Shown here: one piece after another, positions 18,781-27,204 of the stretch
Layout: the number at the start of each line of letters is the position of its first letter
How positions within the stretch are numbered: the first letter of the stretch is position 1
Assembly (NCBI GenBank): GCA_947244325.1
Contig: CAMXJY010000016.1
Coordinates: 1-38,241 of the forward strand
DNA: 38,241 nt
DNA from: an uncultured Clostridium sp.
GTDB lineage: Bacteria; Bacillota; Clostridia; TANB77; CAG-508
Reading direction: 5' to 3'
Position numbers and translations under genes: made by a program
The notes under the pieces: generated by a model
The model's database searches: none
What the model was told of the DNA's origin: nothing
What the model saw: the letters and a program-made list of their open reading frames with translations, nothing else

Positions 18781-18790
18781 CATCCTTCTC

Positions 18791-20065
18791 TTAAAAATGT
18801 TTATTAAATTCATAATTATCATATTGTAGCATACTTCTAAATATTATATCTATAACTATTTCATATAATATCTTAGTTCTTTTATAAAGCCATTCAAAAT
18901 CTATATCTTCAACCATATAATTTTTTGGATTGGCTTTTTTTTCTATTTTTGGAAAAGATATATATATTTTTTTATTTGGTATATAATATCCTTTATGCAC
19001 ATAATGATTTCTTAAGCATATTATCTCTTGAACTAAATTTTCAATATCTCCTTCAATTTTATCTTTATAATTATTTGCAATACTATATTTTATAAACGTT
19101 GTTTGTATATCTTTTATAGGTTGTTGTTTATAATAGCATTCTATAAATCTGTAAAACATTAAAAAATTATCTTCTATATTCCTCGAAGTATTTAATATTA
19201 TATATGGTATATTTCTTACTTCATTTTTACTCTTTCTATATGGAATTGTTGTATAACATTTAAATAAAAAATCCAATACATTTTCTTTTACACTATTACT
19301 AATATGAGAATCTTTATATTTTATTTCATTTATTGGAAGCCATAATTCATGGAAAGATTCCTCGATTTCTACTAATATTTTATTAATATCAAATTTACAG
19401 GGCTTTAATAATTGAAAATACATAGTCAATTCATATACATAATCATACACTTCTTCATAACTTATACTTTCAGCTAATCCTATTTCTATATATCCATTTA
19501 ATCTAATATCTATTTTGTTATCTTTTCTAATATGATTACTTATCCAATTATCTGATACTTCTAAATAATTAATATTATTAGTATTTATTAGTATTTTTTG
19601 TTTTATTGTATCTTTTTTTAATTTAATAATATATTCATTATCTGTTTTTTGTTTTTCTAAACTTGGATAACCTATAAACTCATTTATCATGTTACTATAA
19701 ACTCTAATTTTTTTTATATTTTTATTACTACTTGGTATATTGCATAATTTTTCATAACTACTATTTGTAAAATAATAATTTGAAAAAAATTTTGTTCTAC
19801 TTCCTCCATCTGGTGTTCCAAATACTTGCGTATGACCACTGCAATCAGCTTTTTTTAATAAATAATTCATTTTAGCCAAATAATCAATTATTAATATATC
19901 TCTTTCATTAAATTCTGTATTACTTCCAAATGTCCTTACTCCATTAATTGCTTGTATTTCATCCATAATATCATAATTAACTATAACTTCTATTCCATCT
20001 TTTTTTACTTCATATTGACAATCATATTTTTTATCATATTTGTCATCAAAATAGCAAACAGCCAT
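18791..20065 (-). CDS. HEPN-domain protein (ApeA-like), candidate RNase effector
   Basis: 424 aa. The C-terminal helical region (about 290-424) carries RNHYVH (352-357), the R-x4-6-H catalytic motif of HEPN ribonucleases, in the helix EIICLRNHYVHKGYYI. The N-terminal region (aromatic-rich beta segments around residues 1-160) resembles ApeA-type N-terminal domains, but this is weaker. HEPN proteins often cut RNA and stop growth upon infection. The gene follows the KAP NTPase by 25 bp in the same orientation, suggesting a sensor NTPase and HEPN effector pair. AAGGAAGTG precedes the ATG. I do not recognise this exact two-gene combination as a named system. Confidence 0.7.
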   Translation of the reverse strand: MAVCYFDDKYDKKYDCQYEVKKDGIEVIVNYDIMDEIQAINGVRTFGSNTEFNERDILIIDYLAKMNYLLKKADCSGHTQVFGTPDGGSRTKFFSNYYFTNSSYEKLCNIPSSNKNIKKIRVYSNMINEFIGYPSLEKQKTDNEYIIKLKKDTIKQKILINTNNINYLEVSDNWISNHIRKDNKIDIRLNGYIEIGLAESISYEEVYDYVYELTMYFQLLKPCKFDINKILVEIEESFHELWLPINEIKYKDSHISNSVKENVLDFLFKCYTTIPYRKSKNEVRNIPYIILNTSRNIEDNFLMFYRFIECYYKQQPIKDIQTTFIKYSIANNYKDKIEGDIENLVQEIICLRNHYVHKGYYIPNKKIYISFPKIEKKANPKNYMVEDIDFEWLYKRTKILYEIVIDIIFRSMLQYDNYEFNKHF

Positions 20066-20090
20066 TATTACACTTCCTTTATTATAGTTT

Positions 20091-22007
20091 TTACTTTTCT
20101 AATAATTCTTTCTTTTCTTTTAATATTTTGCTTAAATATTCTATAGCTTCTTTTTTTGTAATTCCAAAATTATCTTTATCCATATCCTCTAATTCTTTTA
20201 TTAATTTCTTTATCTTTTCAAGATCATTTATATAAAATTCCTTTAAATTTGAAAAATTATAAAGCCTATCAATACAATATTTAAAATTATAGATATTTTT
20301 GCTATTGCTATTTTTTATTTTCTCTACAATAGCATCAATATCAAACTCATTTAAAAATTGTTTTTTGTTCAAGCAATCTTGCTCTTTTACATATTCGTTC
20401 AATTTTATTCCCCAATCTTCTGACTCAAATATTTCTTTTAAATTACTGTTTTTTTGATTTTGACTACTAATTTCCATCTTATTTTTTATATATTTTATAT
20501 TTTTGTTATATATTTCAGCGACTTGTTCATCTCTAGCCCAAACATGAAAATCTATATAATCTACTTCATTGCTTTCAATATAATTTCCCATTTCCTCAAT
20601 TATATTTTTAATTATTTCTTCTTCAAAATTCAAATTTTCTATACATGATAAACTATATATTATTTTTGGGAAAAGCTTATAACTATATTTATTCGATTTT
20701 ACATTAATTAAAATTTCTTGCATAGCACTTTTAATTTCGTCATCTTCTAATTCCCAGTAAACTTTTAGTTTATTATATGGATCATCTTTCTCTATTTCTT
20801 CATAATTAATACTTAAATAATATTTAATACATTCTAGCATCTCTTCTTTATCAATATTTCCATTTACTATAAAATCATCTACAAAGTTAAAAGCTGTATA
20901 ATAATTATTCCAATTTTGTCTTATATCCTCTGTTAAGCATACAGCACTAGAATACATTGTTCCTGATAATATTTGTTTAATGTCTATTCCTTTCTTGATT
21001 CCTATGGAAGAAAATATCACATTTACAAATACTAGGTTAATAATAGAAGCTTTTTTATCTATATCCAATTTATTTATTTCACTATATAAAATCGCAAATC
21101 TATCTAATATAAAGATTATCGTTCTTATGTTACTACAATTATTAAGCTTTAAAATATTAATAAAATTATTTTTATTTTCTTTTAAAAATTTATATAATTT
21201 TTCATTTTGCTTTTTATATTCTATTATTAATTGGTCATATACTTTACTAACATCAGGAATATATTTGATTGTTATACCAACCAATTTTTCCTTTATTGCC
21301 TTATATTTTTTATTTCCTTCATACATATTTAAAATTCTATTTTTTATTTTTGATATATTTACTTTTTTATTCTCTATATTATTCGTGCTATAATATACTG
21401 ATTTTTCTTGCTTTTCTCCATAATCTATATTGTCCTTTAAGCAAGATAATACTTTTAATTCATAATTATCAGCATAATTTATTTTATTAATTTCTTGTTC
21501 ATTTGCAACAATAATACATTTTACATTTCTATGTTCAACATAATCATTAATATATCCTAAAATTTCGTTAATAGGCATTTCACACCTTTCTAAGTCATCA
21601 AAAACAATTATGTAGTCAGATATATCCTTAAATAAACTTATTATTTCACTACCATCTATGTTTTTTATTCCAGAAATATCTATTTTAAATACATTTTTTA
21701 TAACTTCATTAGAAATATTAAAAATTACTCCACCTGTTTTTTTAACAAGTTTAATTCCTCTTGATTTCTTAATATTTTCTGGCATATTGTTTTCTAATAT
21801 TTTATAATATATTTTTTTATCTATATCTGCTTTATTTTTTATTCCATTTAGAGGTATATATATAATATTTTTATTATTTTTTACAAAATTATTTTTTATA
21901 AAGTATGTTTTTCCACTTCCCCAATCGCCATCAATTAGAATTGCATATTGCATATTAGGATTATTAATATATTGGTTAAGTACATTTAAAATTTTATCAT
22001 CCTCCAT
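20091..22007 (-). CDS. KAP-family P-loop NTPase
   Basis: 638 aa. Walker A GDWGSGKT (27-34) lies near the N-terminus, and Walker B YIIVFDDLERC (about 132-142) has the DDLER signature of KAP NTPases; VKCIIVANEQEINK follows as sensor strand. No clear transmembrane segments are visible, although many KAP proteins have them. The rest (about 200-638) is helical and charged and could bind a trigger or the partner. AGGAG precedes the ATG. It is the first gene of an operon with the HEPN gene. By analogy with other NTPase plus nuclease pairs it probably senses infection and controls the HEPN toxin; that role is inferred. Confidence 0.8.
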   Translation of the reverse strand: MEDDKILNVLNQYINNPNMQYAILIDGDWGSGKTYFIKNNFVKNNKNIIYIPLNGIKNKADIDKKIYYKILENNMPENIKKSRGIKLVKKTGGVIFNISNEVIKNVFKIDISGIKNIDGSEIISLFKDISDYIIVFDDLERCEMPINEILGYINDYVEHRNVKCIIVANEQEINKINYADNYELKVLSCLKDNIDYGEKQEKSVYYSTNNIENKKVNISKIKNRILNMYEGNKKYKAIKEKLVGITIKYIPDVSKVYDQLIIEYKKQNEKLYKFLKENKNNFINILKLNNCSNIRTIIFILDRFAILYSEINKLDIDKKASIINLVFVNVIFSSIGIKKGIDIKQILSGTMYSSAVCLTEDIRQNWNNYYTAFNFVDDFIVNGNIDKEEMLECIKYYLSINYEEIEKDDPYNKLKVYWELEDDEIKSAMQEILINVKSNKYSYKLFPKIIYSLSCIENLNFEEEIIKNIIEEMGNYIESNEVDYIDFHVWARDEQVAEIYNKNIKYIKNKMEISSQNQKNSNLKEIFESEDWGIKLNEYVKEQDCLNKKQFLNEFDIDAIVEKIKNSNSKNIYNFKYCIDRLYNFSNLKEFYINDLEKIKKLIKELEDMDKDNFGITKKEAIEYLSKILKEKKELLEK

Positions 22008-22031
22008 ATTTATCTCCTCTCACTTTGGCAA

Positions 22032-22089
22032 ATAATATCATATTTTCTGTAAAAAATCCAGAGTTTTCCTAATATGACAAGTTTCGACA
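22032..22089 (-). promoter_or_regulatory. Candidate promoter and Spo0A-like box for the KAP/HEPN operon
   Basis: Extended -10 TGATATTAT (hexamer 22032-22037) on the - strand, 25 bp before the KAP start codon, with a poor -35 (TGGATT, 22055-22060) at 17-bp spacing. TGTCGAA (complement of 22083-22089) lies further upstream, as at the other defence promoters. Confidence 0.35.
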
Positions 22090-22141
22090 GTTTCTTTAAT
22101 ATTATTATATTTAGCTTGTCCAAGTTTATTATTAAATTCTC

Positions 22142-22185
22142 TTGCATTTTGTTATCATTTATTATATAATTCATATTGTTAACAA
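22142..22185 (+). promoter_or_regulatory. Integrase promoter with TTGTTAACAA operator-like palindrome
   Basis: TTGCAT (22142-22147) and a perfect TATAAT (22165-22170) are 17 bp apart. The palindrome TTGTTAACAA (22176-22185) covers the predicted start site, its GTTAAC core 7 nt past the -10, exactly as at the excisionase promoter. Confidence 0.6.
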
Positions 22186-22241
22186 ATATATTATTAACCA
22201 CTCCCACCCATAGGTATGCCTGAAAGGAGGTGAAAAAGGTA

Positions 22242-23439
22242 ATGGCTGGGAGTATTGAAAAAAGAGGAAAAGATAGTTACAGATTAGTTTGTATCGCAGG
22301 ATACGATTTACAAGGAAAACCTATTAAGAAAACAAAAACTATACATGGAACTAAAAAAAGATGCTGAAATAGAACTTGCCAAATTTGTTGCAGAAGTTCA
22401 AAATGGTATGGTAATTGAAGGCAAATCTCTTAAATTTTCAGGATTTTATGAAATTTGGAAAAGAGATTATGGTTCAAAAGAACTTGCACCGTCAACTTAT
22501 AAAAGATATTGTAGAATGTTAGAAACAAGACTTTTACCCTACTTTGGACATTTCTATATTAACAAAATAAAACCAACAGACATCATGCAGTTCTATGATT
22601 TACTTAGTAGAGATACTCAGTTAGTTAGAAAGAAAGACAATAATGGTAATAAAACTTTAAAACCATTGTCTGGTAAGACTATATTAGAGCATCATAGATT
22701 ACTAAGAGCAATGTTACAAAAAGCTGTTTACTGGCAAATGATAGTTTCTAATCCTGCTGAACGTGTTCAACCACCAAAAGCTAAAAAACCTAAAAGAAGA
22801 TACTATGATGATGAACAATGCAAAATATTATTAGAAAACTTAACAAAGCTTGGTGAAGATCAAATAAAATACAAAGTTGCAATTATATTAACAATCTTTA
22901 CTGGTGTTAGACTTGGAGAGTTAATGGGACTTGAATGGGAAGATGTTGATTTTAAAACTGGTATTTTATCGATAAATCGTTCAAGCCAGTATTTATCAGA
23001 CACAGGTGTATTTACAAAGACACCTAAAACGGAAAGCTCCATAAGAGATGTTGCAATACCTGATTTTGTGATTTCATTACTTAATGAATATAAATTATGG
23101 TATGAAGAACAAAAATCTCTATATGGCGAATTATGGACTAATTCGAATAGGTTATTTGTACAAGCTGATGGCAAACCTATGCACCCTTCTACAATTAGCA
23201 AATGGTTTGTAAAGTATATTACTGAAATTGGACTACCTGTAATTAACTTTCACGGATTAAGACATACCAATGCTACATTATTGATAGCACAAAATATTGA
23301 TGTAGCTGTTGTAGCAGCAAGACTAGGACACGCACAAATCACATCAACATATAACTTTTATGTGCATCCTATTATTTCTCATAATAAAACAGCAGGAAAT
23401 GCACTTCAAAGTTTGTTGCTACCACAAAGTTTAAGCTAA
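22242..23439 (+). pseudogene. int: Tyrosine recombinase (Tn916/phage-type integrase), +1 frameshift near the N-terminus
   Basis: About 398 aa if one A is removed. The true start is ATG 22242, with AAAGGAGGTGA 8-9 nt upstream (MAGSIEKRGKDSYRLVC, the AP2-like arm-binding domain). The frame then stops after an A7 run (22353-22359). Dropping one A joins TIHGTKK to DAEIELAKFVAEVQNG, which is read from a second frame opening at 22345. The core-binding domain is APSTYKRYCRMLETRLLP. Catalytic residues are visible as TGVRLGELMGLEW (Arg), HGLRHTNATLL (His-x2-Arg-His), LGHAQITST and the Tyr in YNFYVHP. It catalyses integration at the adjacent tRNA-fMet attachment site 310 bp downstream. If the frameshift is real the enzyme lacks its arm-binding domain. 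Confidence 0.9.
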
Positions 23440-23492
23440 AATCTTTTTTCAGATTTCACTAAAGTCATTAGACTTTTCACGATAAAACACAT

Positions 23493-23596
23493 GTAAAAGA
23501 CTACTAATAAATAGTTGTGTTAATGGCTCTGCCATTTACAAACTATTATATGCAGTAACACTGCAAAAATAATTTAGGTTTCCCATAGTCTTTTAC
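23493..23596. ncRNA. Three-way-junction structured region between integrase and attachment site
   Basis: An 11-bp outer helix (GTAAAAGACTA 23493-23503 with TAGTCTTTTAC 23586-23596) encloses two hairpins. One is long (23510-23547), about 17 pairs with one bulge and one mismatch, loop TCT. The other is short (23551-23565), 6 perfect pairs, loop AAC. Nothing protein-coding is visible. It could be a small RNA, a single-strand folding site for replication or recombination, or a regulatory tail of the integrase mRNA. Transcription is unproven. Confidence 0.45.
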
Positions 23597-23636
23597 TGAA
23601 TATTTATTAGAAATATCAACCGTTTTTGGAGAATTA

Positions 23637-23658
23637 TTTCCCCAACTTTTCCCCAATT
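23637..23658. repeat. Two 11-bp CCCCAA repeats left of the attachment core
   Basis: TTTCCCCAACT and TTTCCCCAATT occur back to back, one helical turn apart, about 95 bp left of the tRNA fragment. They are likely arm-type integrase binding sites; a related triplet lies to the right of the core. Confidence 0.55.
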
Positions 23659-23751
23659 TGACATAATAGTGTTATTTCAACACATTATTGCAACCAATTT
23701 TAAGGCATAAAAAAGCGCCTACAATCTTTACAACTGTAAGCATTCATTCTT

Positions 23752-23796
23752 TGGTTGCGGGGGTAAGACTCGAACTTACGACCTTCGGGTTATGAG
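23752..23796 (-). other. Attachment core: 3' half of tRNA-fMet (CAT anticodon)
   Basis: On the - strand the sequence runs from the anticodon loop CTCATAA through ACCCGAAGG, a T-arm with GTTCGAGTC, and the acceptor end CCCCCGCAACCA with encoded CCA. This matches the 3' half of initiator tRNA-Met. The 5' half is missing: past position 23796 the anticodon-stem complement is absent. Truncation at the anticodon loop is typical of tyrosine-integrase crossover. Because the missing 5' half would lie to the right, the intact tRNA is expected beyond an element on the right side. It is not a functional tRNA gene here. Confidence 0.8.
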
Positions 23797-23915
23797 AATT
23801 TAATTAGTGTTTTTGAGAAATTTTGTTAACTTGAGTTTTTATTAGTTTTAATAGGGTTATAGCGAATTGGTGTGATTATGAATTAGGTTAAAATAGGTAC
23901 TTTTTTGCAACGATT

Positions 23916-23948
23916 GTCCCCAATTTGTCCCCAATTTGTCCCCAATTT
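23916..23948. repeat. Three tandem 11-bp GTCCCCAATTT repeats right of the attachment core
   Basis: Units at 23916-23926, 23927-23937 and 23938-23948, identical and one helical turn apart. They share CCCCAA with the pair at 23637-23658 and probably bind the integrase N-terminal domain at the end of the right-hand element. The rest of 23797-24040 shows only a GTTAAC site and no gene. Confidence 0.6.
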
Positions 23949-24060
23949 TTTGAGGCATCAAATACATGAAATTTCAATAGATTTTTAAGTTTGTCTGTGC
24001 AAGTTTTCTTGTGTTTTGATGTGTTAAATTTTGAAATTTATAAAAATGGAGGTTTTAACA

Positions 24061-24366
24061 ATGAATAATTTAAGAGAAGTTAATAATGATATTTTAAAAG
24101 ATTGGTTAAGTTTTAGAGAGGAAGATTTATGTTCTTTGACTTGTGATGAGGATAGAAAACATCATATTTATGTTGATGAGATTTTGGAGAGAATACTTAA
24201 AAATGTTCCTAAACAAAATCAAAAGTATGTTCAAAAACAACTTGATCAGCTTGATAAGAATTTTATGGATTATATCGATTATTGGAATGAGAAGTATTAT
24301 AGGAATGGCTTTTGCGATGGGGTTCAGTTGATTATGGGTTGCTGTAATAACAATGTTTCGCTTTAA
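24061..24366 (+). CDS. Small helical element protein of unknown function
   Basis: 101 aa from the ATG at 24061, chosen because GGAGG lies 8 nt upstream; the frame is open further upstream (24031) without a ribosome site. The protein is acidic and mostly helical (EILERILKNVPKQNQKYVQ). It ends in YYRNGFCDGVQLIMGC, a pattern I have seen in small phage and integrative-element proteins of Clostridia (GFxDGVxLI tail). No enzymatic motif. It is the first gene inside element B and reads away from the attachment site. Function unknown. Confidence 0.65.
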   Translation: MNNLREVNNDILKDWLSFREEDLCSLTCDEDRKHHIYVDEILERILKNVPKQNQKYVQKQLDQLDKNFMDYIDYWNEKYYRNGFCDGVQLIMGCCNNNVSL

Positions 24367-24409
24367 AGTGCAAATTTTGCACTTTAAAAATATAAAATTG
24401 CACTTTAAA
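24362..24409. repeat. Three copies of TTGCACTTTAAA, the first inverted
   Basis: 24362-24373 is the inverted copy, forming a 12-bp stem with 24377-24388 (loop ATT); a third direct copy is at 24398-24409. The first copy overlaps the stop region of the small gene. It is more than a simple terminator needs, since a separate terminator follows directly. Confidence 0.5.
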
Positions 24410-24430
24410 GGCGAGTTAATTCTCGCCTTT
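24407..24430. terminator. GC-stem terminator between convergent genes
   Basis: 9-bp stem AAAGGCGAG/CTCGCCTTT with loop TTAATT, then TATTAAT. It serves the + strand small gene and the convergent - strand PHP-SMC gene, whose stop is 3 bp away. Confidence 0.75.
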
Positions 24431-24432
24431 TA

Positions 24433-27093
24433 TTAATATTTAAATCCGTATTTATTATACTTTCTTATATATGTATCCTCTTTTCCCTCTAAATAATTTA
24501 CTACATTTTCTTTTGTTTCTTTAGTATCTAATGCTCCTGTATTAACAATTTCACCTTTTGTTGCATTGCTATTTATAACAATATATTTATCTGTATCCGA
24601 TGCAACTGCTAACGAAGAATTATGCGTCGTAAAGATAAATTGTCTATTATCCTTATAATTTCTTATTTTTTTGCACATATCTTCCCATATTGACTTTAAA
24701 TCAAGAGAATCTTCTGGTTGATCTATTATAACAGGCATATCCCCTTGACTTAATGCTATAATAAGCATTGCAGTACACTTTTGACCAACCGATACTTTAT
24801 TTATATCTTCATATACTCCTTCTTCAATCTCTAATTGAATTTCTGGAACATCTTCTGCCCTATATGCATAACTAATTTCTAATATATCTTCTATCTTCAT
24901 TTGCTTAATTAAAAAATCAAACAATAACTTAATAGTATCACTAGAAATATCCTTTCCTTCTGCTACCGCATCTACCTCCCTTTTTCTCTCATCTTCATTT
25001 TGTAAAACATAATATCTTATAATTCTTTTTACAAATTCATTTGAATCAATATTATCTACTATTCGGTCTATTTCTTCATCTTTTATATATGATCCTTTTT
25101 TTATATCTTTTAGTTTTTCTTTAAAAAGCTGCTTATTACTTGATTCATACAAGTTTATTTTTATTCTTCCACTTGATATTTCTTCTAAGTTATTACATAT
25201 TTCCTTTCTTTTTTTACTATATTCGGCATAAATCTTTTCCAAATCGTTCAAGACTTTTTCCCTTGTTTCTTTAACTATCTTTATATTATCAACTTGTGTC
25301 TTTAATTTTTGCTGTTGATCTATAAATTTTGATAATTCATCAACCTTACTTTTTCTAGCTTTTTCTATGTTGAAATCAATCATTTTAGATTTTAATTTTT
25401 CTTCATATGAAATTCTTGATTTTTCAAAGGCATTTTTCAATGATTCTTCATCTTGTTCAAACTCAACTTGTCCTTTTAAAATTTCCTCATGTATATTGTC
25501 TACACTATGACTTAATAAATTTTTTATATTTATTAATCTATCATTATTTCTTTTTAATTCTGGAAATTCTTCTACTAATTCTTTGTCTATGTCATTTAGC
25601 TTAAAGTTCTCTATCGCTTCTCTGATATTTTCTTTTAATTCTAATAATCTTTTAAAATCATTGTTTTGCAATTTACTTACTTGTTGTGCATTTTCCTTTT
25701 TCTTGTATTGAAAGTATTCCGGATTTTTAAGTTCTTTTTCGATATCTTCTATTTCTTTTCTTATTTTAACAATATTTCTATCGATTATTTTATTATTAAT
25801 AAATGCCATAATTCCACTTGCGTATTGCGAGTCTAATTTTTTTAATTCATTTTTTAATGTCAGTATTTTTAATTTAAAATCTCTAAAATCAAAGAACTTA
25901 TCAATAAATTCAATTTGTTTATCTTCGCTCTCTGCTGTTTTTATTATTTCATTTTGACTTAAGAATAATACAGGAAATTCAATATTATCCCCCTCTTCAT
26001 ATGGATTTTTTTCATTATAATTTCTTATAATTTCTTTTTCATTTCCAAAACTATCTATATATTTTATTTTTATTTCTGCATAATTTCCAACCCTATTTTT
26101 CAATTTTTCAAGATGATCCTTGTATATTTCATTATCTACTGATGGTTGATTTAATGCAAACCTCATTATTTCTATTAAAAGAGATTTTCCAGCTCCCTTT
26201 GCACCTATAATACTATTAAGTCCTGGGTGAAAATATACACTTTGATCTTTAAAAAAACCACTATTTATATCTACTTCTTTAATATATGGGTATCTTTTTT
26301 CTATTTTTTCATACATTTGTTTTATTCTTACATCTCGATCTATAAAGCATTGTCTTAAACTCTCTAATGTTATTTCATTATCCGTTTTGAAGTATGTAAA
26401 TTTGTCACCAATACCTTCTATGCAATGCCCTTCTATTTCATCTTTCCTAGAATCTGATGCAATATAAACAGCTAATTTTCTTTTATAATTAATATCTTCT
26501 CCATTTAAAATATCTATCGTTCTCTTTTTATTTTTCGCTTTTTCATCGTTTAGGAAATCACTCTCTAATGCAGCTTCAACTGCTAACAAATTAGGATTAT
26601 TCATTATCTCTGTTCTTTGTAATCCTTGCATTTCTCTTAATACACCTTTGGATGATTGGCTATGTGCAGCAATCGCAATCCCCCCTCGATCACTTATTAT
26701 ATTAATTACATCGTTTACACTTTTTTGAGTAATAGCATCTTCTTTTCCATATTTTTCCGGTTCAATATCTAGTTTTGCTAATATTGATTCTATATCTCTA
26801 GTAGTTTTATCTACATCAAAAATTCCTATAATATGTATTCCACTTTGTCCACCCACACAAGAAATTTCAACACCTGGAAAAATAATTACTTTTCCTTTAG
26901 CTACCTCTTTTATTTTATCAATATATTCTCCTGTATTATGGTCTGTTATTGCAATTGCATCTAACCCAACATTTTGGCAATGCTCAACAATCTGTTCTGG
27001 TGTTATTTCTTTATTTTTAAAATCATGAGATGCGGGTGTATGAACATGTAAATCCATTTTTTTATATTTTAATCCATCACTTAATTTTTTCAT
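24433..27093 (-). CDS. TrlF-like PHP phosphoesterase fused to an SMC-type ATPase
   Basis: 886 aa. The N-terminal PHP domain (1-240) has the metal-binding set DLHVHTP (His16, His18), AIAITDHN (Asp51, His52), GVEIS and IAAHSQ. Then comes an SMC/ABC ATPase: Walker A GAKGAGKS (297-304), a long coiled coil (about 400-700, rich in Lys/Glu/Leu), the signature-like INKVSVGQKCTAMLIIAL, Walker B MPVIIDQPEDSLD, and a switch His in FIFTTHNSSL. NCBI calls such PHP-ATPase fusions TrlF family. They occur in defence islands and may degrade nucleic acid or nucleotides when the ATPase senses DNA; the activity is not established here. GGAGG precedes the ATG. It lies downstream of the RloA/RloB pair but is separated by a terminator. 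Confidence 0.85.
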   Translation of the reverse strand: MKKLSDGLKYKKMDLHVHTPASHDFKNKEITPEQIVEHCQNVGLDAIAITDHNTGEYIDKIKEVAKGKVIIFPGVEISCVGGQSGIHIIGIFDVDKTTRDIESILAKLDIEPEKYGKEDAITQKSVNDVINIISDRGGIAIAAHSQSSKGVLREMQGLQRTEIMNNPNLLAVEAALESDFLNDEKAKNKKRTIDILNGEDINYKRKLAVYIASDSRKDEIEGHCIEGIGDKFTYFKTDNEITLESLRQCFIDRDVRIKQMYEKIEKRYPYIKEVDINSGFFKDQSVYFHPGLNSIIGAKGAGKSLLIEIMRFALNQPSVDNEIYKDHLEKLKNRVGNYAEIKIKYIDSFGNEKEIIRNYNEKNPYEEGDNIEFPVLFLSQNEIIKTAESEDKQIEFIDKFFDFRDFKLKILTLKNELKKLDSQYASGIMAFINNKIIDRNIVKIRKEIEDIEKELKNPEYFQYKKKENAQQVSKLQNNDFKRLLELKENIREAIENFKLNDIDKELVEEFPELKRNNDRLINIKNLLSHSVDNIHEEILKGQVEFEQDEESLKNAFEKSRISYEEKLKSKMIDFNIEKARKSKVDELSKFIDQQQKLKTQVDNIKIVKETREKVLNDLEKIYAEYSKKRKEICNNLEEISSGRIKINLYESSNKQLFKEKLKDIKKGSYIKDEEIDRIVDNIDSNEFVKRIIRYYVLQNEDERKREVDAVAEGKDISSDTIKLLFDFLIKQMKIEDILEISYAYRAEDVPEIQLEIEEGVYEDINKVSVGQKCTAMLIIALSQGDMPVIIDQPEDSLDLKSIWEDMCKKIRNYKDNRQFIFTTHNSSLAVASDTDKYIVINSNATKGEIVNTGALDTKETKENVVNYLEGKEDTYIRKYNKYGFKY

Positions 27094-27142
27094 TTTTCCT
27101 CCTATTATTATCTATTATATTAAAATTTTTGAATTATTATAA

Positions 27143-27192
27143 AAAAAGCAAAATAATCCTGTAACTTTTAATTACTCCTATACTTTGCTTTT
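27143..27192 (-). terminator. Terminator after the RloB-like gene
   Basis: AAAAGCAAA (27184-27192 read on the - strand) pairs with TTTGCTTTT (27144-27152), and the - strand continues with T's and TATAAT. The 31-nt loop contains a smaller GTAA/TTAC helix. It lies 13 bp after the RloB stop. Confidence 0.5.
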
Positions 27193-27204
27193 CTTTCGTA
27201 AACT

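Noticed and set aside
22010..22207. 65-aa leftward reading frame upstream of the KAP gene
   Set aside because: It has no convincing ribosome site, low-complexity Ile/Asn/Lys composition, and overlaps the integrase promoter, TTGTTAACAA palindrome and KAP promoter.
23752..23796. A functional tRNA gene
   Set aside because: Only the part from the anticodon loop to CCA is present; D-arm, 5' acceptor strand and 5' anticodon stem are missing.
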